This document shows positions 33,694 through 42,017 of a stretch of 64,000 bases of DNA, one piece after another. A program made the position numbers and the translations under genes. Origin of the DNA: Microbacterium azadirachtae (GTDB lineage Bacteria > Actinomycetota > Actinomycetes > Actinomycetales > Microbacteriaceae); assembly GCF_000956505.1 (NCBI RefSeq), contig NZ_JYIX01000038.1, positions 186,001-250,000 on the forward strand. The letters run 5' to 3'. Positions within the stretch are counted from its first letter, which is position 1. Every line of letters begins with the position of its first letter. The notes below the pieces were generated by a model. The model searched no databases. It was not told where the DNA came from and worked only from the letters and a program-made list of their open reading frames with translations.

Positions 33694-33915
33694 ATGACGA
33701 CCGACACCGAGCGCATCGAGGTCCTCGAACGCGAGATCGAGAGGATGCAGACCGTCATCGACTTCCTGCAGGTGACCTTCGCTCACGAGCCGAAGCGCAA
33801 GAATCGTTTCCGGCGCGTGATCCGCCATGCCGAGGGCAAGATCGACGGCATCCGATTCGCCCTCGAGACGATCCGGTCATCGCCGCCCGATCCCGAAGGA
33901 CGTCCCTCCGCCTAG
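33694..33915 (+). CDS. Small helical protein, function unknown
   Basis: A 73-residue, charged, mostly helical protein: a short leucine-zipper-like stretch (RIEVLEREIERMQTVIDFLQ) followed by a basic helix (KRKNRFRRVIRHAEGKIDGIRFALETI). No known family is recognised. I chose the ATG at 33694, which follows GGAGGGAGA by nine to ten bases; ATGs at 33658 and 33673 are in frame but poorly placed relative to the TAAAAT box. A strong terminator follows, consistent with a genuine short transcript. Confidence 0.6.
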   Translation: MTTDTERIEVLEREIERMQTVIDFLQVTFAHEPKRKNRFRRVIRHAEGKIDGIRFALETIRSSPPDPEGRPSA

Positions 33916-33921
33916 ACAGCG

Positions 33922-33956
33922 GAAAGCCCCCGCCTCGATCGAGGACGGGGGCTTTC
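33922..33956. terminator. Strong bidirectional terminator
   Basis: Perfect 11-base outer arms GAAAGCCCCCG and CGGGGGCTTTC enclose an inner palindrome CCTCGATCGAGG. It separates the small gene at 33694 from the convergent bL31B gene. Confidence 0.85.
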
Positions 33957-33966
33957 GCGACGGCGA

Positions 33967-34224
33967 TTACTTGGAGGAACCGCCGAAGTTCTTGAAGCGC
34001 TGGTTGAACTTCTCGACGCGGCCGGCCGAGTCCATGATGCGCTGCTTGCCCGTGTAGAACGGGTGCGAGGCCGAGGAGATCTCGACGTCGATGACGGGGT
34101 ACTCCACGCCGTCCAGCTCGATCGTCTTGTCGCTCGTGACCGTCGAACGGGTGAGGAACGTGTCGCCCGAACCGAGGTCGCGGAACACGACGGCCTGGTA
34201 CTGGGGGTGGATGTCAGTCTTCAT
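33967..34224 (-). CDS. rpmE2: Ribosomal protein bL31, type B
   Basis: An 85-residue bL31[24 protein letters not shown] start, [21 protein letters not shown] core and a basic tail. It lacks the zinc-binding cysteines of bL31A, so it is the zinc-independent paralogue that many actinobacteria induce under zinc limitation through Zur. I see no clear Zur box in the leader. The ATG at 34224 has a TAAGGAAT site upstream. Confidence 0.95.
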   Translation of the reverse strand: MKTDIHPQYQAVVFRDLGSGDTFLTRSTVTSDKTIELDGVEYPVIDVEISSASHPFYTGKQRIMDSAGRVEKFNQRFKNFGGSSK

Positions 34225-34242
34225 GGGATTCCTTACGTGGTG

Positions 34243-34260
34243 CCCTGGATTGTGCCAGGG
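34243..34260 (-). promoter_or_regulatory. Leader hairpin of rpmE2
   Basis: CCCTGG (34243-34248) and CCAGGG (34255-34260) form a perfect six-base hairpin with a six-base loop in the predicted 5' leader, about 20 bases upstream of the start codon. A role in translational feedback is possible but unproven. Confidence 0.4.
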
Positions 34261-34298
34261 GCGAGGGAAGTCTGTGGCGCAGAAAGCACCGAGGATCG

Positions 34299-34304
34299 AT
34301 TCTA
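34299..34304 (-). promoter_or_regulatory. -10 box (TAGAAT) for rpmE2
   Basis: TAGAAT on the minus strand lies just beyond the end of the upstream ABC ATPase gene; it gives a leader of about 68 bases. Confidence 0.5.
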
Positions 34305-34309
34305 ACAGA

Positions 34310-35092
34310 TCACGCGGCGCGCGCCGCGTAACGGCCGTCGGCCCGGTCCAGCGAGATCGGCATGCCGAACGCGTCGCTCAGCGCCTCGGCCGTGAGCGTC
34401 TGCTCGATCGGCCCCGCGGCGACGATCGCGCCATCGCGCAGCAGCAGGACGTGCGTGAACCCGACCGGGATCTCCTCGACGTGATGGGTCACCATGACCA
34501 TCGCGGGAGTCGTGGGCGACTGGGCGAATCCGCCGAGCAGGGCCAGCAGCTCTTCGCGCGCGCCGAGGTCGAGGCTCGCGCTCGGCTCGTCCAGCAGCAG
34601 CAGCTCCGGATCGGTCATCACGGCCCGCGCGATCTGCACGCGCTTCTGCTCGCCGTCGCTGAGCGTGCCGAAGTGACGCTCGGCGAGATGCTCCAGGTGC
34701 CACTGCTCGAGCACGCGCATCGCGCGGCGCTCATCGATCGACTCGTACGACTCGTTCCAACGCCCCATGACCGAGTACGCCGCCGTCATGACGGTGTTCA
34801 GCACGGTCTCGTCCGCGGGGATCCGGCGCGCCATCGCCGAGGAGGCGAAGCCGATCCGCGGGCGGATCTCGAACACGTCGGTGCGGCCGAGGGTCTCCCC
34901 CAGGATGTCGACGCGTCCCTGCGTCGGGTGCATCAGGGTGTCGGCGAGCTGGAGCAGCGTCGTCTTGCCCGCGCCGTTGGGTCCGAGCACGACCCAGCGC
35001 TGGTCGTCCTCGACGGTCCAGGAGAGGTGATCGACGATGTTGCGGCCGTCGCGGCGCACCACGACATCCGAGAATTCGAGGACGACAGACAT
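34310..35092 (-). CDS. ABC transporter ATP-binding protein
   Basis: A 260-residue ATPase with Walker [10 protein letters not shown]-loop region [13 protein letters not shown], signature [14 protein letters not shown], Walker [13 protein letters not shown] and H-loop VTHHVEEIP. The resemblance is to the YlmA/ModF-like soluble ABC ATPases in which no permease gene is adjacent; none is present here. Function unknown. The ATG at 35092 follows a TAGGCT hexamer by six bases without a ribosome site. It reads in the same direction as glgA but probably from its own promoter. Confidence 0.87.
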   Translation of the reverse strand: MSVVLEFSDVVVRRDGRNIVDHLSWTVEDDQRWVVLGPNGAGKTTLLQLADTLMHPTQGRVDILGETLGRTDVFEIRPRIGFASSAMARRIPADETVLNTVMTAAYSVMGRWNESYESIDERRAMRVLEQWHLEHLAERHFGTLSDGEQKRVQIARAVMTDPELLLLDEPSASLDLGAREELLALLGGFAQSPTTPAMVMVTHHVEEIPVGFTHVLLLRDGAIVAAGPIEQTLTAEALSDAFGMPISLDRADGRYAARAA

Positions 35093-35098
35093 GCCTTC

Positions 35099-35104
35099 AG
35101 CCTA
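35099..35104 (-). promoter_or_regulatory. -10 box (TAGGCT), leaderless start of the ABC ATPase gene
   Basis: Six bases separate it from the ATG at 35092; the hexamer lies between this gene and the stop of glgA (35109). Confidence 0.55.
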
Positions 35105-35108
35105 TCGG

Positions 35109-36293
35109 TCAGGCCGTGAGCTCCTCGTAGAGCGCCCTTGTCGTGTCGGCGATCGCGCCCCAGCTGAACTCGTCCGCCGCGCGACGTCGCCCCGCCTCGC
35201 CGTATGCCTTCGCCCGCGCGGGATCCGAGACGACCTCGGTCAGCACGGCGGCGAGATCCGAGACGTAGCGGTCCGGATCCACGGGCGTCCCCGTCCCGTC
35301 CTGCACCTGCTCGATCGGCACCAGCCGGCCGGTCACCCGGTCGTCCACGACCTCGGGGATCCCGCCCGTCGCCGTGCCGACGACCGCGGCGCCGCACGCC
35401 ATCGCCTCGAGGTTCACGATGCCCAGCGGTTCGTACACCGAAGGGCACACGAAAGTCGTCGCAGCGGTGAGGATCGCGGACAGCTCGTGACGAGGCAGCA
35501 TCCGCTCGATCCACACCACGCCCTGTCGCGTCGCCTGCAGGCCTCGGACCAGCTCCTGCACCTCGGCCATGATCTCCGGCGTGTCCGGCGCCCCTGCGCA
35601 GAGCACCAGCTGCACCTCTGGCGGCAGCAGCGCCGCCGCCCGCAGCAGGTAGGGCAGGCCCTTCTGCCGCGTGATCCGACCGACGAAGACCACGGACGGC
35701 CGCTCAGGATCGATGCCCTGCGCGCGCACGAACTCCGGGTCTTCGACCGGGTGCCAGGCCTCCACGTCGATGCCGTTGTGGATCACCCGTACCTTCGTCG
35801 GATCCACCTGCGGATAGCTGCGCAGGATGTCCGCGCGCATTCCGGCACTCACCGCGATGATGGCCGCCGCGTTCTCGTAGGCGAGCCGTTCGATGCCGCT
35901 CGAGACCGCATAGCCGCCTCCGAGCTGCTCCGCCTTCCACGGCCGCAGCGGCTCCAGGCTGTGCGCGGTGAGCACGTGCGGGATGCCGTGCAGCTGCGAT
36001 GCGATGTGCCCGGCGAAGTTCGCGTACCAGGTGTGACTGTGCACCACGTCGGCGCCCGCGACGTCCGGCACGATGACCAGATCTGTGCCCAGCGTCTGCA
36101 GCGCCGCGTTCGCCGAGGCCAGTTCCGCGGGAGTTCGATAAGCCGTCACATCCTGTTCATCCCGCTCCGCGCCGAAGGCCCTGACCCGCACTTCGATGCT
36201 CTCTCGCAGGGCTTTCACGAGCTCGGCGACATGCACGCCGGCCCCTCCGTAGATCTCCGGCGGGTACTCCTTGGTGACGATGTCGACGCGCAT
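35109..36293 (-). CDS. glgA: Glycogen synthase (GT4 family)
   Basis: A 394-residue GT-B glycosyltransferase. The N-terminal acceptor domain starts MRVDIVTKEYPPEIYGGAGVHV, with SHTWYANFAG and TAHSLEPLRPWK; the donor domain has VRVIHNGID, FVGRITRQKGLPYLL and the EX7E-like VYEPLGIVNLEAMACG. It matches the actinobacterial GlgA/GlgM group, which transfers glucose from ADP-glucose to glycogen or to maltose-1-phosphate; sequence alone does not decide which. It is divergent from glgC, with 46 bases between. TAGCGT lies seven bases before its ATG. Confidence 0.92.
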   Translation of the reverse strand: MRVDIVTKEYPPEIYGGAGVHVAELVKALRESIEVRVRAFGAERDEQDVTAYRTPAELASANAALQTLGTDLVIVPDVAGADVVHSHTWYANFAGHIASQLHGIPHVLTAHSLEPLRPWKAEQLGGGYAVSSGIERLAYENAAAIIAVSAGMRADILRSYPQVDPTKVRVIHNGIDVEAWHPVEDPEFVRAQGIDPERPSVVFVGRITRQKGLPYLLRAAALLPPEVQLVLCAGAPDTPEIMAEVQELVRGLQATRQGVVWIERMLPRHELSAILTAATTFVCPSVYEPLGIVNLEAMACGAAVVGTATGGIPEVVDDRVTGRLVPIEQVQDGTGTPVDPDRYVSDLAAVLTEVVSDPARAKAYGEAGRRRAADEFSWGAIADTTRALYEELTA

Positions 36294-36300
36294 GTCGTGA

Positions 36301-36306
36301 ACGCTA
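36301..36306 (-). promoter_or_regulatory. -10 box (TAGCGT), glgA
   Basis: Seven bases before the ATG at 36293, in the shared 46-base glgA/glgC region. Confidence 0.55.
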
Positions 36307-36327
36307 GTACATGCATCGACGTGGCTC

Positions 36328-36333
36328 TATGGT
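36328..36333 (+). promoter_or_regulatory. -10 box (TATGGT), glgC
   Basis: Six bases before the ATG at 36340. The -35 zones of this and the glgA promoter overlap, so the two are probably mutually exclusive or co-regulated. Confidence 0.6.
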
Positions 36334-36339
36334 GGACCC

Positions 36340-37584
36340 ATGTCGGCACCAAAGAAGGTTTTCGGGATCATCCTCGCCGGCGGCGAGGGCAAGCGGCTCA
36401 TGCCTCTGACGGCGGATAGAGCCAAGCCTGCCGTGCCCTTCGGAGGTCAGTACCGATTGATCGATTTCGCGATCTCCAACCTGATCAACTCGGGTCTGCG
36501 CCAGATCGTGGTGCTCACGCAGTACAAGTCGCACAGCCTCGATCGCCACATCTCGCAGACCTGGCGGATGTCCGCCCTGCTCGATTCGTACGTCACTTCG
36601 GTGCCGGCTCAGCAGCGCCTCGGCAAGCGCTGGTTCTCCGGATCCGCGGACGCGATCCTGCAGAGCCTGAACCTGATCCTGGACGAGAAGCCCGACATCG
36701 TCGTCGTCATCGGCGCCGACCACGTCTACCGCATGGACTTCACGCAGATGATCGAGGCGCACATCGCCTCGGGGGCGCGCGCGACCGTCGCCGGCATCCG
36801 TCAGCCACTCGCACTCGCCTCGCAGTTCGGCGTGATCGACATCGCGGATGGCGACTCGGGACGCATCAGCCAGTTCTTGGAGAAGCCCTCGGATCCGACG
36901 GGCCTCCCTGACTCCCCGCACGAGGTGCTCGCCTCGATGGGCAACTACGTGTTCGACGCGGACGCGCTCATCGAGGCCGTCGAGGCCGATGGCGAGCTTG
37001 CCGGATCCAACCACGACATGGGCGGCGACATCGTGCCCTATTTCGTGGGTCGTGGCGAAGCCGGCTTCTACGACATGAAGCAGAACGACGTACCGGGGTC
37101 CTCCCCGCGCGATCGCTCCTACTGGCGCGACGTGGGCACGATCGAGTCGTTCTTCGACGCGCACATGGACCTGATCTCCACGCTGCCGATCTTCAACCTC
37201 TACAACATGGAGTGGCCGATCCACTCGCAGGCGGTGAACTCGCCCCCGGCGAAGTTCGTGCGCGACTCGGTCGGCCGGATCGGCAATGCGATCGACTCGA
37301 TCGTGTCGCTCGGATCGGTGCTCTCCGGCACGCATCTCGAACGCAGCGTGGTCGGACCGTGGACCCTCGCCGCCGGAGGCTCGACCATCACCGACTCGGT
37401 GCTGTTCGACGGAGTGAGAGTCGGCCAGGGCGCGCGCGTGCACAGGGCGATCCTGGACAAGAACGTGGTGCTGCTCGATGGCGCGACCGTCGGCGTGGAT
37501 CGCGAGCGCGATCTCGATCGCGGCTTCACCATCACCGAGACGGGCCTGACCGTGGTCGGCAAGGGCGTGCGCATCGAGCGCTGA
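36340..37584 (+). CDS. glgC: Glucose-1-phosphate adenylyltransferase
   Basis: A 414-residue ADP-glucose pyrophosphorylase. The N-terminal nucleotidyltransferase has [30 protein letters not shown] and [12 protein letters not shown], with catalytic [10 protein letters not shown]; the C-terminal left-handed beta-helix has the hexapeptide-like repeats [17 protein letters not shown]. It makes ADP-glucose from ATP and glucose 1-phosphate, the first committed step of glycogen synthesis, for GlgA encoded divergently. The allosteric arginine-rich N-terminal loop is present in part. Confidence 0.95.
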   Translation: MSAPKKVFGIILAGGEGKRLMPLTADRAKPAVPFGGQYRLIDFAISNLINSGLRQIVVLTQYKSHSLDRHISQTWRMSALLDSYVTSVPAQQRLGKRWFSGSADAILQSLNLILDEKPDIVVVIGADHVYRMDFTQMIEAHIASGARATVAGIRQPLALASQFGVIDIADGDSGRISQFLEKPSDPTGLPDSPHEVLASMGNYVFDADALIEAVEADGELAGSNHDMGGDIVPYFVGRGEAGFYDMKQNDVPGSSPRDRSYWRDVGTIESFFDAHMDLISTLPIFNLYNMEWPIHSQAVNSPPAKFVRDSVGRIGNAIDSIVSLGSVLSGTHLERSVVGPWTLAAGGSTITDSVLFDGVRVGQGARVHRAILDKNVVLLDGATVGVDRERDLDRGFTITETGLTVVGKGVRIER

Positions 37585-37592
37585 GCGCTCCT

Positions 37593-37620
37593 CGTCCCGG
37601 CCGTCACAGCGGCGGGGACG
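37593..37620 (+). terminator. Terminator hairpin after glgC
   Basis: CGTCCCGGCCG (37593-37603) pairs with CGGCGGGGACG (37610-37620) with one mismatch. Confidence 0.55.
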
Positions 37621-37635
37621 CGCTGATCCGGCCGC

Positions 37636-37641
37636 TACGCT
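37636..37641 (+). promoter_or_regulatory. -10 box (TACGCT), leaderless start of serB
   Basis: Six bases separate it from the GTG at 37648. Confidence 0.6.
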
Positions 37642-37647
37642 CGTCGG

Positions 37648-38283
37648 GTGACCTCCGCGCGCTTCCTCGTCGTCCTCGATGCCGATTCCACGCTCATCCG
37701 CAACGAGGTGATCGAGCTCCTCGCCGAGGAGGCCGGCCGCCGGGCCGAAGTGCAGGCTGCGACCGAGGCGGCGATGCGCGGCGAGGTCGACTTCGCGACG
37801 AGTCTGCGCTCACGGGTCGGGGCGCTGACCGGCGTGCCCACGGCCGCGTTCGAGCGCGTGCGCAACCGCATCGAGCCCACTCCCGGCGTGCGCGAGCTCA
37901 CCGCCGCGGTGCACGAGCGCGGTGGCGTGGTCGGCGTGGTCTCCGGCGGCTTCCACGAGATCCTCGACGCCGTCGCCCCCGCGCTCGGCGTCGACCGCTG
38001 GCGCGCGAACAGGCTCGAGATCGCGGGCGACGCGCTGACCGGGCGGGTCGACGGCGCCATCGTCGACGCCGCGGCCAAGGCGGCATCGTTGCGGGAGTGG
38101 GCCGCAGAGCTCGGTGTCGCGCCCCACGCCACGATCGCGATCGGCGACGGCGCGAACGATCTTCAGATGATGGCGGCGGCGGGACTCGGCCTCGCGTTCA
38201 ACGCCAAGCCCGCCGTCCGCGCGGCGGCCTCGCTCGTGGTGGGCCCGGTCGACCTGTCCCAGGTCATCCCGCTGCTTCCCTGA
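37648..38283 (+). CDS. serB: Phosphoserine phosphatase
   Basis: A 211-residue HAD-superfamily SerB. The nucleophile block is VVLDADSTLI (D11, D13), motif II is in VVSGGFHEIL, and motifs III-IV are AAKAASLREW and AIGDGANDLQMMAAAGLGLAFNAKP. It hydrolyses phosphoserine to serine. It lacks the N-terminal ACT domain seen in longer actinobacterial SerB proteins. The GTG is fixed by a TACGCT box six bases upstream and the absence of another start. Confidence 0.93.
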   Translation: MTSARFLVVLDADSTLIRNEVIELLAEEAGRRAEVQAATEAAMRGEVDFATSLRSRVGALTGVPTAAFERVRNRIEPTPGVRELTAAVHERGGVVGVVSGGFHEILDAVAPALGVDRWRANRLEIAGDALTGRVDGAIVDAAAKAASLREWAAELGVAPHATIAIGDGANDLQMMAAAGLGLAFNAKPAVRAAASLVVGPVDLSQVIPLLP

Positions 38284-38345
38284 TCGCGCGTCCCTGGCTC
38301 CTGCGCCGGCGCCTTCGGGCCTGGCGCGCTGTCGGTGGCCCTGTC

Positions 38346-38351
38346 TAGCGT
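38346..38351 (+). promoter_or_regulatory. -10 box (TAGCGT), leaderless start of the 230-residue hydrolase gene
   Basis: Six bases (GGGGAC) separate it from the ATG at 38358. Confidence 0.6.
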
Positions 38352-38357
38352 GGGGAC

Positions 38358-39050
38358 ATGGACATCATCCTCGTTCCCGGCCTGTGGCTCGACGCCGGCT
38401 CGTGGGCACCCGTGCTGGAGCCTCTGCGCGCCGCCGGCCACACCCCGCGGCCGCTGACCCTGCCCGGTGTGGGAGTGCCCGCCTCAGGTTCCGCCGACCT
38501 TCGCATGCACGACTGGATCGCGGCGGTCGTGGCCGCGATCGACGAGGCGCAGGGCGATGTTGTGCTGGTCGGTCACTCCGGCGGCGGCAACGTCATCTGG
38601 GGTGCGGTGGATGCGCGCCCGGAGCGCGTGCGCCGTGCGGTGTTCGTCGACACGGTGCCCCCGCCGAACGGCAGCGGAATCAGCGAGTTCCCGGTGGTCG
38701 ACGGGGTCATCCCGTTCCCCGGCTGGGACTTCTTCGATGCCGGCGATGTAGAGGACCTCGATGCGCAGACCAGGGCGGCGACCGCCCGCACCGCGCTGAG
38801 CGTTCCCGCGCAGGTGCCGACGGATCCGATCGCCCTGACGGATCCGCGTCGCTACGAAGTGCCGGCGACCCTGCTCATGGGTTCGCTCACGCAGCCCGAG
38901 CTCGAGGGATACATCGAGCAGTGGGGCTCCTACGGTGACGAGTACCGCAGCATCCGCGATGCCGAGGTCGTGCGGATCGGCTCCGGGCACTGGCCGCAGT
39001 ACTCGGCCCCGGATCGGCTCGCGGAGCTGCTGGTCGCAGCTGTGCGCTGA
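38358..39050 (+). CDS. Alpha/beta fold hydrolase
   Basis: A 230-residue alpha/beta hydrolase: N-terminal IILVPGLWLDAGSW, nucleophile elbow VLVGHSGGGNVI, catalytic acid region near DTVPPPNG or SLTQPE, and C-terminal histidine in GSGHWPQYSAP. The pattern resembles plant-type methylesterase/EstC-like members (salicylate or pyrethroid hydrolases). No signal peptide, so cytoplasmic. Substrate unknown. Confidence 0.87.
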   Translation: MDIILVPGLWLDAGSWAPVLEPLRAAGHTPRPLTLPGVGVPASGSADLRMHDWIAAVVAAIDEAQGDVVLVGHSGGGNVIWGAVDARPERVRRAVFVDTVPPPNGSGISEFPVVDGVIPFPGWDFFDAGDVEDLDAQTRAATARTALSVPAQVPTDPIALTDPRRYEVPATLLMGSLTQPELEGYIEQWGSYGDEYRSIRDAEVVRIGSGHWPQYSAPDRLAELLVAAVR

Positions 39051-39134
39051 CGCGACCGGTCAAAGGCCGTGTGCCGGTGTACCTCTGCGCGCTGGCGTGC
39101 TGTCGATCGCTGCGAGCCGAAGGATCGCCTGCGC

Positions 39135-39845
39135 TCAGTGCCCCATGCCGAGGCCGCCGTCGACCGGGATCACGGCGCCCGAGATGTACGCGGCGTCATC
39201 CGAAGCGATCCACGTGACCACGCCTGCCACCTCGTCCGCGGAGGCGAAGCGTCCTGCCGGGATGCTCGCCTTGTACTGCTTCTGGGTGTCCTCGGGGAGC
39301 TCGGCGGTCATGTCGGTCTCGATGAAACCGGGCGCGACGACGTTCGCAGTGATCCCACGCGCCCCGAGCTCGCGGGTGAGGGAGCGGGCGAAGCCGACGA
39401 GAGCGCTCTTGGACGCGGCGTAGTTGATCTGCCCGGCGGAGCCGTAGAGGCCGACCACGCTGGAGATGAGGATCACCCTGCCGAAACGCGCCTTGAGCAT
39501 CCCCTTCGAGGCGCGCTTGACGACGCGGAAGGATCCGCCCAGGTTCGTCGACACCACGCTGTCGAAGTCGTCCTCGCTCATCCGCAGCAGCAGCGTGTCC
39601 TTCGTGATGCCGGCGTTCGCGACGACGATCTCGACGGGACCGAGCTTCTGCTCGACCTCCGTGAACGCCGCATCCACCGCGGCCGCGTCCGTGACGTCGG
39701 CCCGCACCGTGAGCGTCCCCTCGGGCCCTTCGCCGCTGCGCGCGGTGACGGCGACGCGGTAGCCGTCACGCACGAAGCGCTCGGCGATCGCGCGGCCGAT
39801 GCCGCGGTTTCCGCCGGTGACGAGGACGACGCGATCAGTGCTCAT
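39135..39845 (-). CDS. fabG: 3-oxoacyl-[ACP] reductase FabG
   Basis: A 236-residue classical SDR with all FabG motifs: TGGNRGIG at the cofactor site, the NAG block in VANAGITKDTLLLRM, catalytic serine in LISSVVG, the canonical YAASK, and the C-terminal SGAVIPVDGGLGMGH. It reduces 3-oxoacyl-ACP in fatty acid synthesis, or a related ketone. The ATG at 39845 has GGGAG six bases upstream, and a TAGGCT -10-like box about 40 bases further. It is a single gene, not in a fab cluster. Confidence 0.9.
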   Translation of the reverse strand: MSTDRVVLVTGGNRGIGRAIAERFVRDGYRVAVTARSGEGPEGTLTVRADVTDAAAVDAAFTEVEQKLGPVEIVVANAGITKDTLLLRMSEDDFDSVVSTNLGGSFRVVKRASKGMLKARFGRVILISSVVGLYGSAGQINYAASKSALVGFARSLTRELGARGITANVVAPGFIETDMTAELPEDTQKQYKASIPAGRFASADEVAGVVTWIASDDAAYISGAVIPVDGGLGMGH

Positions 39846-39964
39846 GCAGGGCTCCCAAGAAATCGAGGTGTACGGCTCGCAAGCCTATCGAGCCGATGTG
39901 GCGGCAGGAATTGACACGGCCCTGAGAGCACGGAAATCTTTGTGTTGACCCAGGAGGAACAGTC

Positions 39965-40558
39965 ATGAGCAACGACAACGGCGGTATCCCGCCCCAGGGG
40001 CAGCAGCCCCCCGCATATCCGGGCGCCCCTGTGCCCCCGCAGCAGCCCGCCTACCCGTCCGCCGCGCCGGAGCCGCAGGCCCCGGTTCCGCCGGCCCCCG
40101 CGTATCCGGCTGCCGCGCCGCAGCAGCCGGCCGCCCCGCAGCAGCCCGGCTACCCGGCCCCGGCCGCGCAGCAGCCCGCCGCACCGGCCTATCCGGGCGC
40201 CGCTCCGACCGCCCCCGGCTATCCGGCGCCGGCGTACGCGCAGCCCTACGGCCAGCCGTACGCCGCACCGCTGAAGTCGAACGGTCTCGCGATCGCCTCG
40301 ATGATCTGCGGCATCGCGAGCGTGCTGTTCTGCTGGGTGTACCTCATCCTGCCGCTGGCCCTCGGCCTGGCGGCGGTCATCATGGGACACATCTCGCTCA
40401 AGAAGATCAAGAACGATTCGACGCTCGGCGGCAAGCCGCTCGCGCTCACCGGCCTCATCACCGGTTACGTCGGAATCGCCCTCGGCGTCATCATCGGCGC
40501 CTTCCTGATCTTCGCGATCATCTACGCCGTCTCGGTGAGCAACAGCTACGGCTACTGA
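39965..40558 (+). CDS. Proline-rich DUF4190 domain membrane protein
   Basis: A 197-residue protein: an N-terminal disordered region of about 95 residues made of Pro/Ala/Gln/Tyr repeats (variants of QQPAYP and PAPAYAQPYG), then a C-terminal DUF4190 domain with two membrane helices (NGLAIASMICGIASVLFCW and LGLAAVIMGHISLKKIK, followed by a third, TGYVGIALGVIIGAFLIFA). Such proline-rich membrane proteins are common in actinobacteria and are of unknown function. The ATG follows a consensus AGGAGGAACAG. Confidence 0.88.
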   Translation: MSNDNGGIPPQGQQPPAYPGAPVPPQQPAYPSAAPEPQAPVPPAPAYPAAAPQQPAAPQQPGYPAPAAQQPAAPAYPGAAPTAPGYPAPAYAQPYGQPYAAPLKSNGLAIASMICGIASVLFCWVYLILPLALGLAAVIMGHISLKKIKNDSTLGGKPLALTGLITGYVGIALGVIIGAFLIFAIIYAVSVSNSYGY

Positions 40559-40596
40559 GCGCCCGTGAGGTCACGGCGGCGTAGGCTGGAGTCATC

Positions 40597-40953
40597 GTGA
40601 GAAGGACTCCAGACGCCGCTGTGACCTCCCTGCCGCGCGCACCGCGCGACGAGGCGAGGGACCGTGTGCGCCATTACGTCATCACGATGTCGATCCGCAT
40701 GGTCTGCTTCATCCTGATGTTCGTCGTCCAGCCGATGGGCTGGTGGACCTGGGCGTTCGGCATCGCCGCCGCGGTCCTTCCGTACATCGCGGTCGTCTTC
40801 GCGAACGCCGGAGACGACTCCGTCCCGACCAGCGTCGAGTCGCCCCGCATCCAGATAGAGGCGGCCGATGATGCGCCCCCGCCTGCGCCGAGCGATCCGC
40901 CGGTGATCACGATCTCCGAGACCGCCGCGCACCCCGCCGAGCCGCGCTCGTGA
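40597..40953 (+). CDS. DUF3099 family membrane protein
   Basis: A 118-residue protein with two membrane helices of the DUF3099 family: RVRHYVITMSIRMVCFILMFVV is the signature (R..YVI.M.IR..CF), followed by WWTWAFGIAAAVLPYIAVVFANAG. The rest is a Pro/Ala tail. Function unknown. The GTG at 40597 lacks a ribosome site; TAGGCT (40582-40587) ends nine bases before it, so the leader would be at most a few bases. It overlaps the next gene by four bases. Confidence 0.82.
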   Translation: MRRTPDAAVTSLPRAPRDEARDRVRHYVITMSIRMVCFILMFVVQPMGWWTWAFGIAAAVLPYIAVVFANAGDDSVPTSVESPRIQIEAADDAPPPAPSDPPVITISETAAHPAEPRS

Positions 40954-41174
40954 TCGCTCGCGAACCCGCCTTGAAGTGCTCACGTGCAGGCTGCCGCTCT
41001 GCGGCGACGCACCGCATCGTGTGGCGCAATCCGCGCATCCACGGTCCAGAGCGGGAGAAGATCTGGCTCGCGTGCGACGAGCACCTGCGCTTCCTGTACG
41101 ACTACCTGCGCGCCCGGGAGTTCCCGGCCCGCATCGACGACGCCGTGGGCGAAGGCGAGGGCGAACCCGAATGA
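40950..41174 (+). CDS. Small cysteine/histidine-rich putative zinc protein
   Basis: A 74-residue protein with a candidate zinc site: KCSRAGCRSAATHRIVW supplies two cysteines and a histidine, and IWLACDEHLRFL adds a Cys and His. No named family is recognised, but it sits between DUF3099 and SURF1 genes with GTGA/ATGA overlaps on both sides, so the three are one translationally coupled unit. That context suggests a link to cytochrome oxidase assembly or membrane biology; this is inference. Confidence 0.75.
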   Translation: MIAREPALKCSRAGCRSAATHRIVWRNPRIHGPEREKIWLACDEHLRFLYDYLRAREFPARIDDAVGEGEGEPE

Positions 41175-41998
41175 TGCGTCAGCGCCTGCTCCGATGGAGC
41201 GCCTACCTCGCCGTCGCGATCGTGTTCGCAGTCGTGTGCGCCTATCTCTCGAACTGGCAGTTCTCCCGCAACGACGGCCGCCAGACCCAGCTCGAACTGG
41301 TGCAGCAGAACTACGACGCGAAGCCCGTCCCGCTCGGTCAGCTGCTCTCCCCCGGTGGGTCGCTCGCGGAGAAGTCACAGTGGCACCCCGTGTCGCTGAA
41401 GGGGCAGTACGAACCCTCCGGACAGCTGCTGGTGCGCAACCGTCCGCACGGCGGCACCAGCGCCTTCGAGGTGCTCGTACCGTTCCGCACGGACGATGGG
41501 CGCGTCTTCATCGTCAACCGCGGCTGGGTCATCGCCGGAGACGGATCCGATGTGCCCACCTCGGTCCCGGCGCCTCCCACGGGCGAGGCCACCGTCATCG
41601 CGAGGCTGCGCCCGGCGGAGCCGCTGCCGCCGTCCGGCCGCGGTGCCCCGGAGGGCCAGGTGCCCAGCATCAACCTCGCGCTGGTGGCGGACAAGATCGG
41701 CGGCGGGGCCGCCGTCGACACCGGGGCCTATGGCGAGCTCGTGAGCGAGTCCCCGGCTCCTGCCACGCGTCCGCACGCGTTCGAAGCCCCCTCCGACGAT
41801 CCAGGGCCGTTCCTGTCCTACGCGATCCAGTGGATCCTGTTCGCGATCATGGGCTTCATCTTCATCGGGTACGTGATCCGCACCGAGATCATCAAGCACC
41901 GCGACGAAGCGGCGGGACGCCCACCGCGCGAGCCCCGTCGCCGTCGCGACCGCGACATGGACGACGAGGATGCCCTGCTGGACGCCGTCCAGCACTGA
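41171..41998 (+). CDS. SURF1 family cytochrome oxidase assembly protein
   Basis: A 275-residue SURF1-like protein with an N-terminal helix (WSAYLAVAIVFAVVCAYLSNWQFSR) and a C-terminal helix (SYAIQWILFAIMGFIFIGYVI), enclosing a periplasmic domain with VSLKGQYEPSGQLLVRNRP and VIVNRGWV-like (FIVNRGWVIAG) blocks. SURF1 helps insert haem A into cytochrome c oxidase. The start is ATG 41171, overlapping the zinc-protein stop; the next codon (41174) is also ATG. It ends 19 bases before a large intergenic palindrome. Confidence 0.9.
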   Translation: MMRQRLLRWSAYLAVAIVFAVVCAYLSNWQFSRNDGRQTQLELVQQNYDAKPVPLGQLLSPGGSLAEKSQWHPVSLKGQYEPSGQLLVRNRPHGGTSAFEVLVPFRTDDGRVFIVNRGWVIAGDGSDVPTSVPAPPTGEATVIARLRPAEPLPPSGRGAPEGQVPSINLALVADKIGGGAAVDTGAYGELVSESPAPATRPHAFEAPSDDPGPFLSYAIQWILFAIMGFIFIGYVIRTEIIKHRDEAAGRPPREPRRRRDRDMDDEDALLDAVQH

Positions 41999-42017
41999 CC
42001 TCCCCGCCCCGCACATA

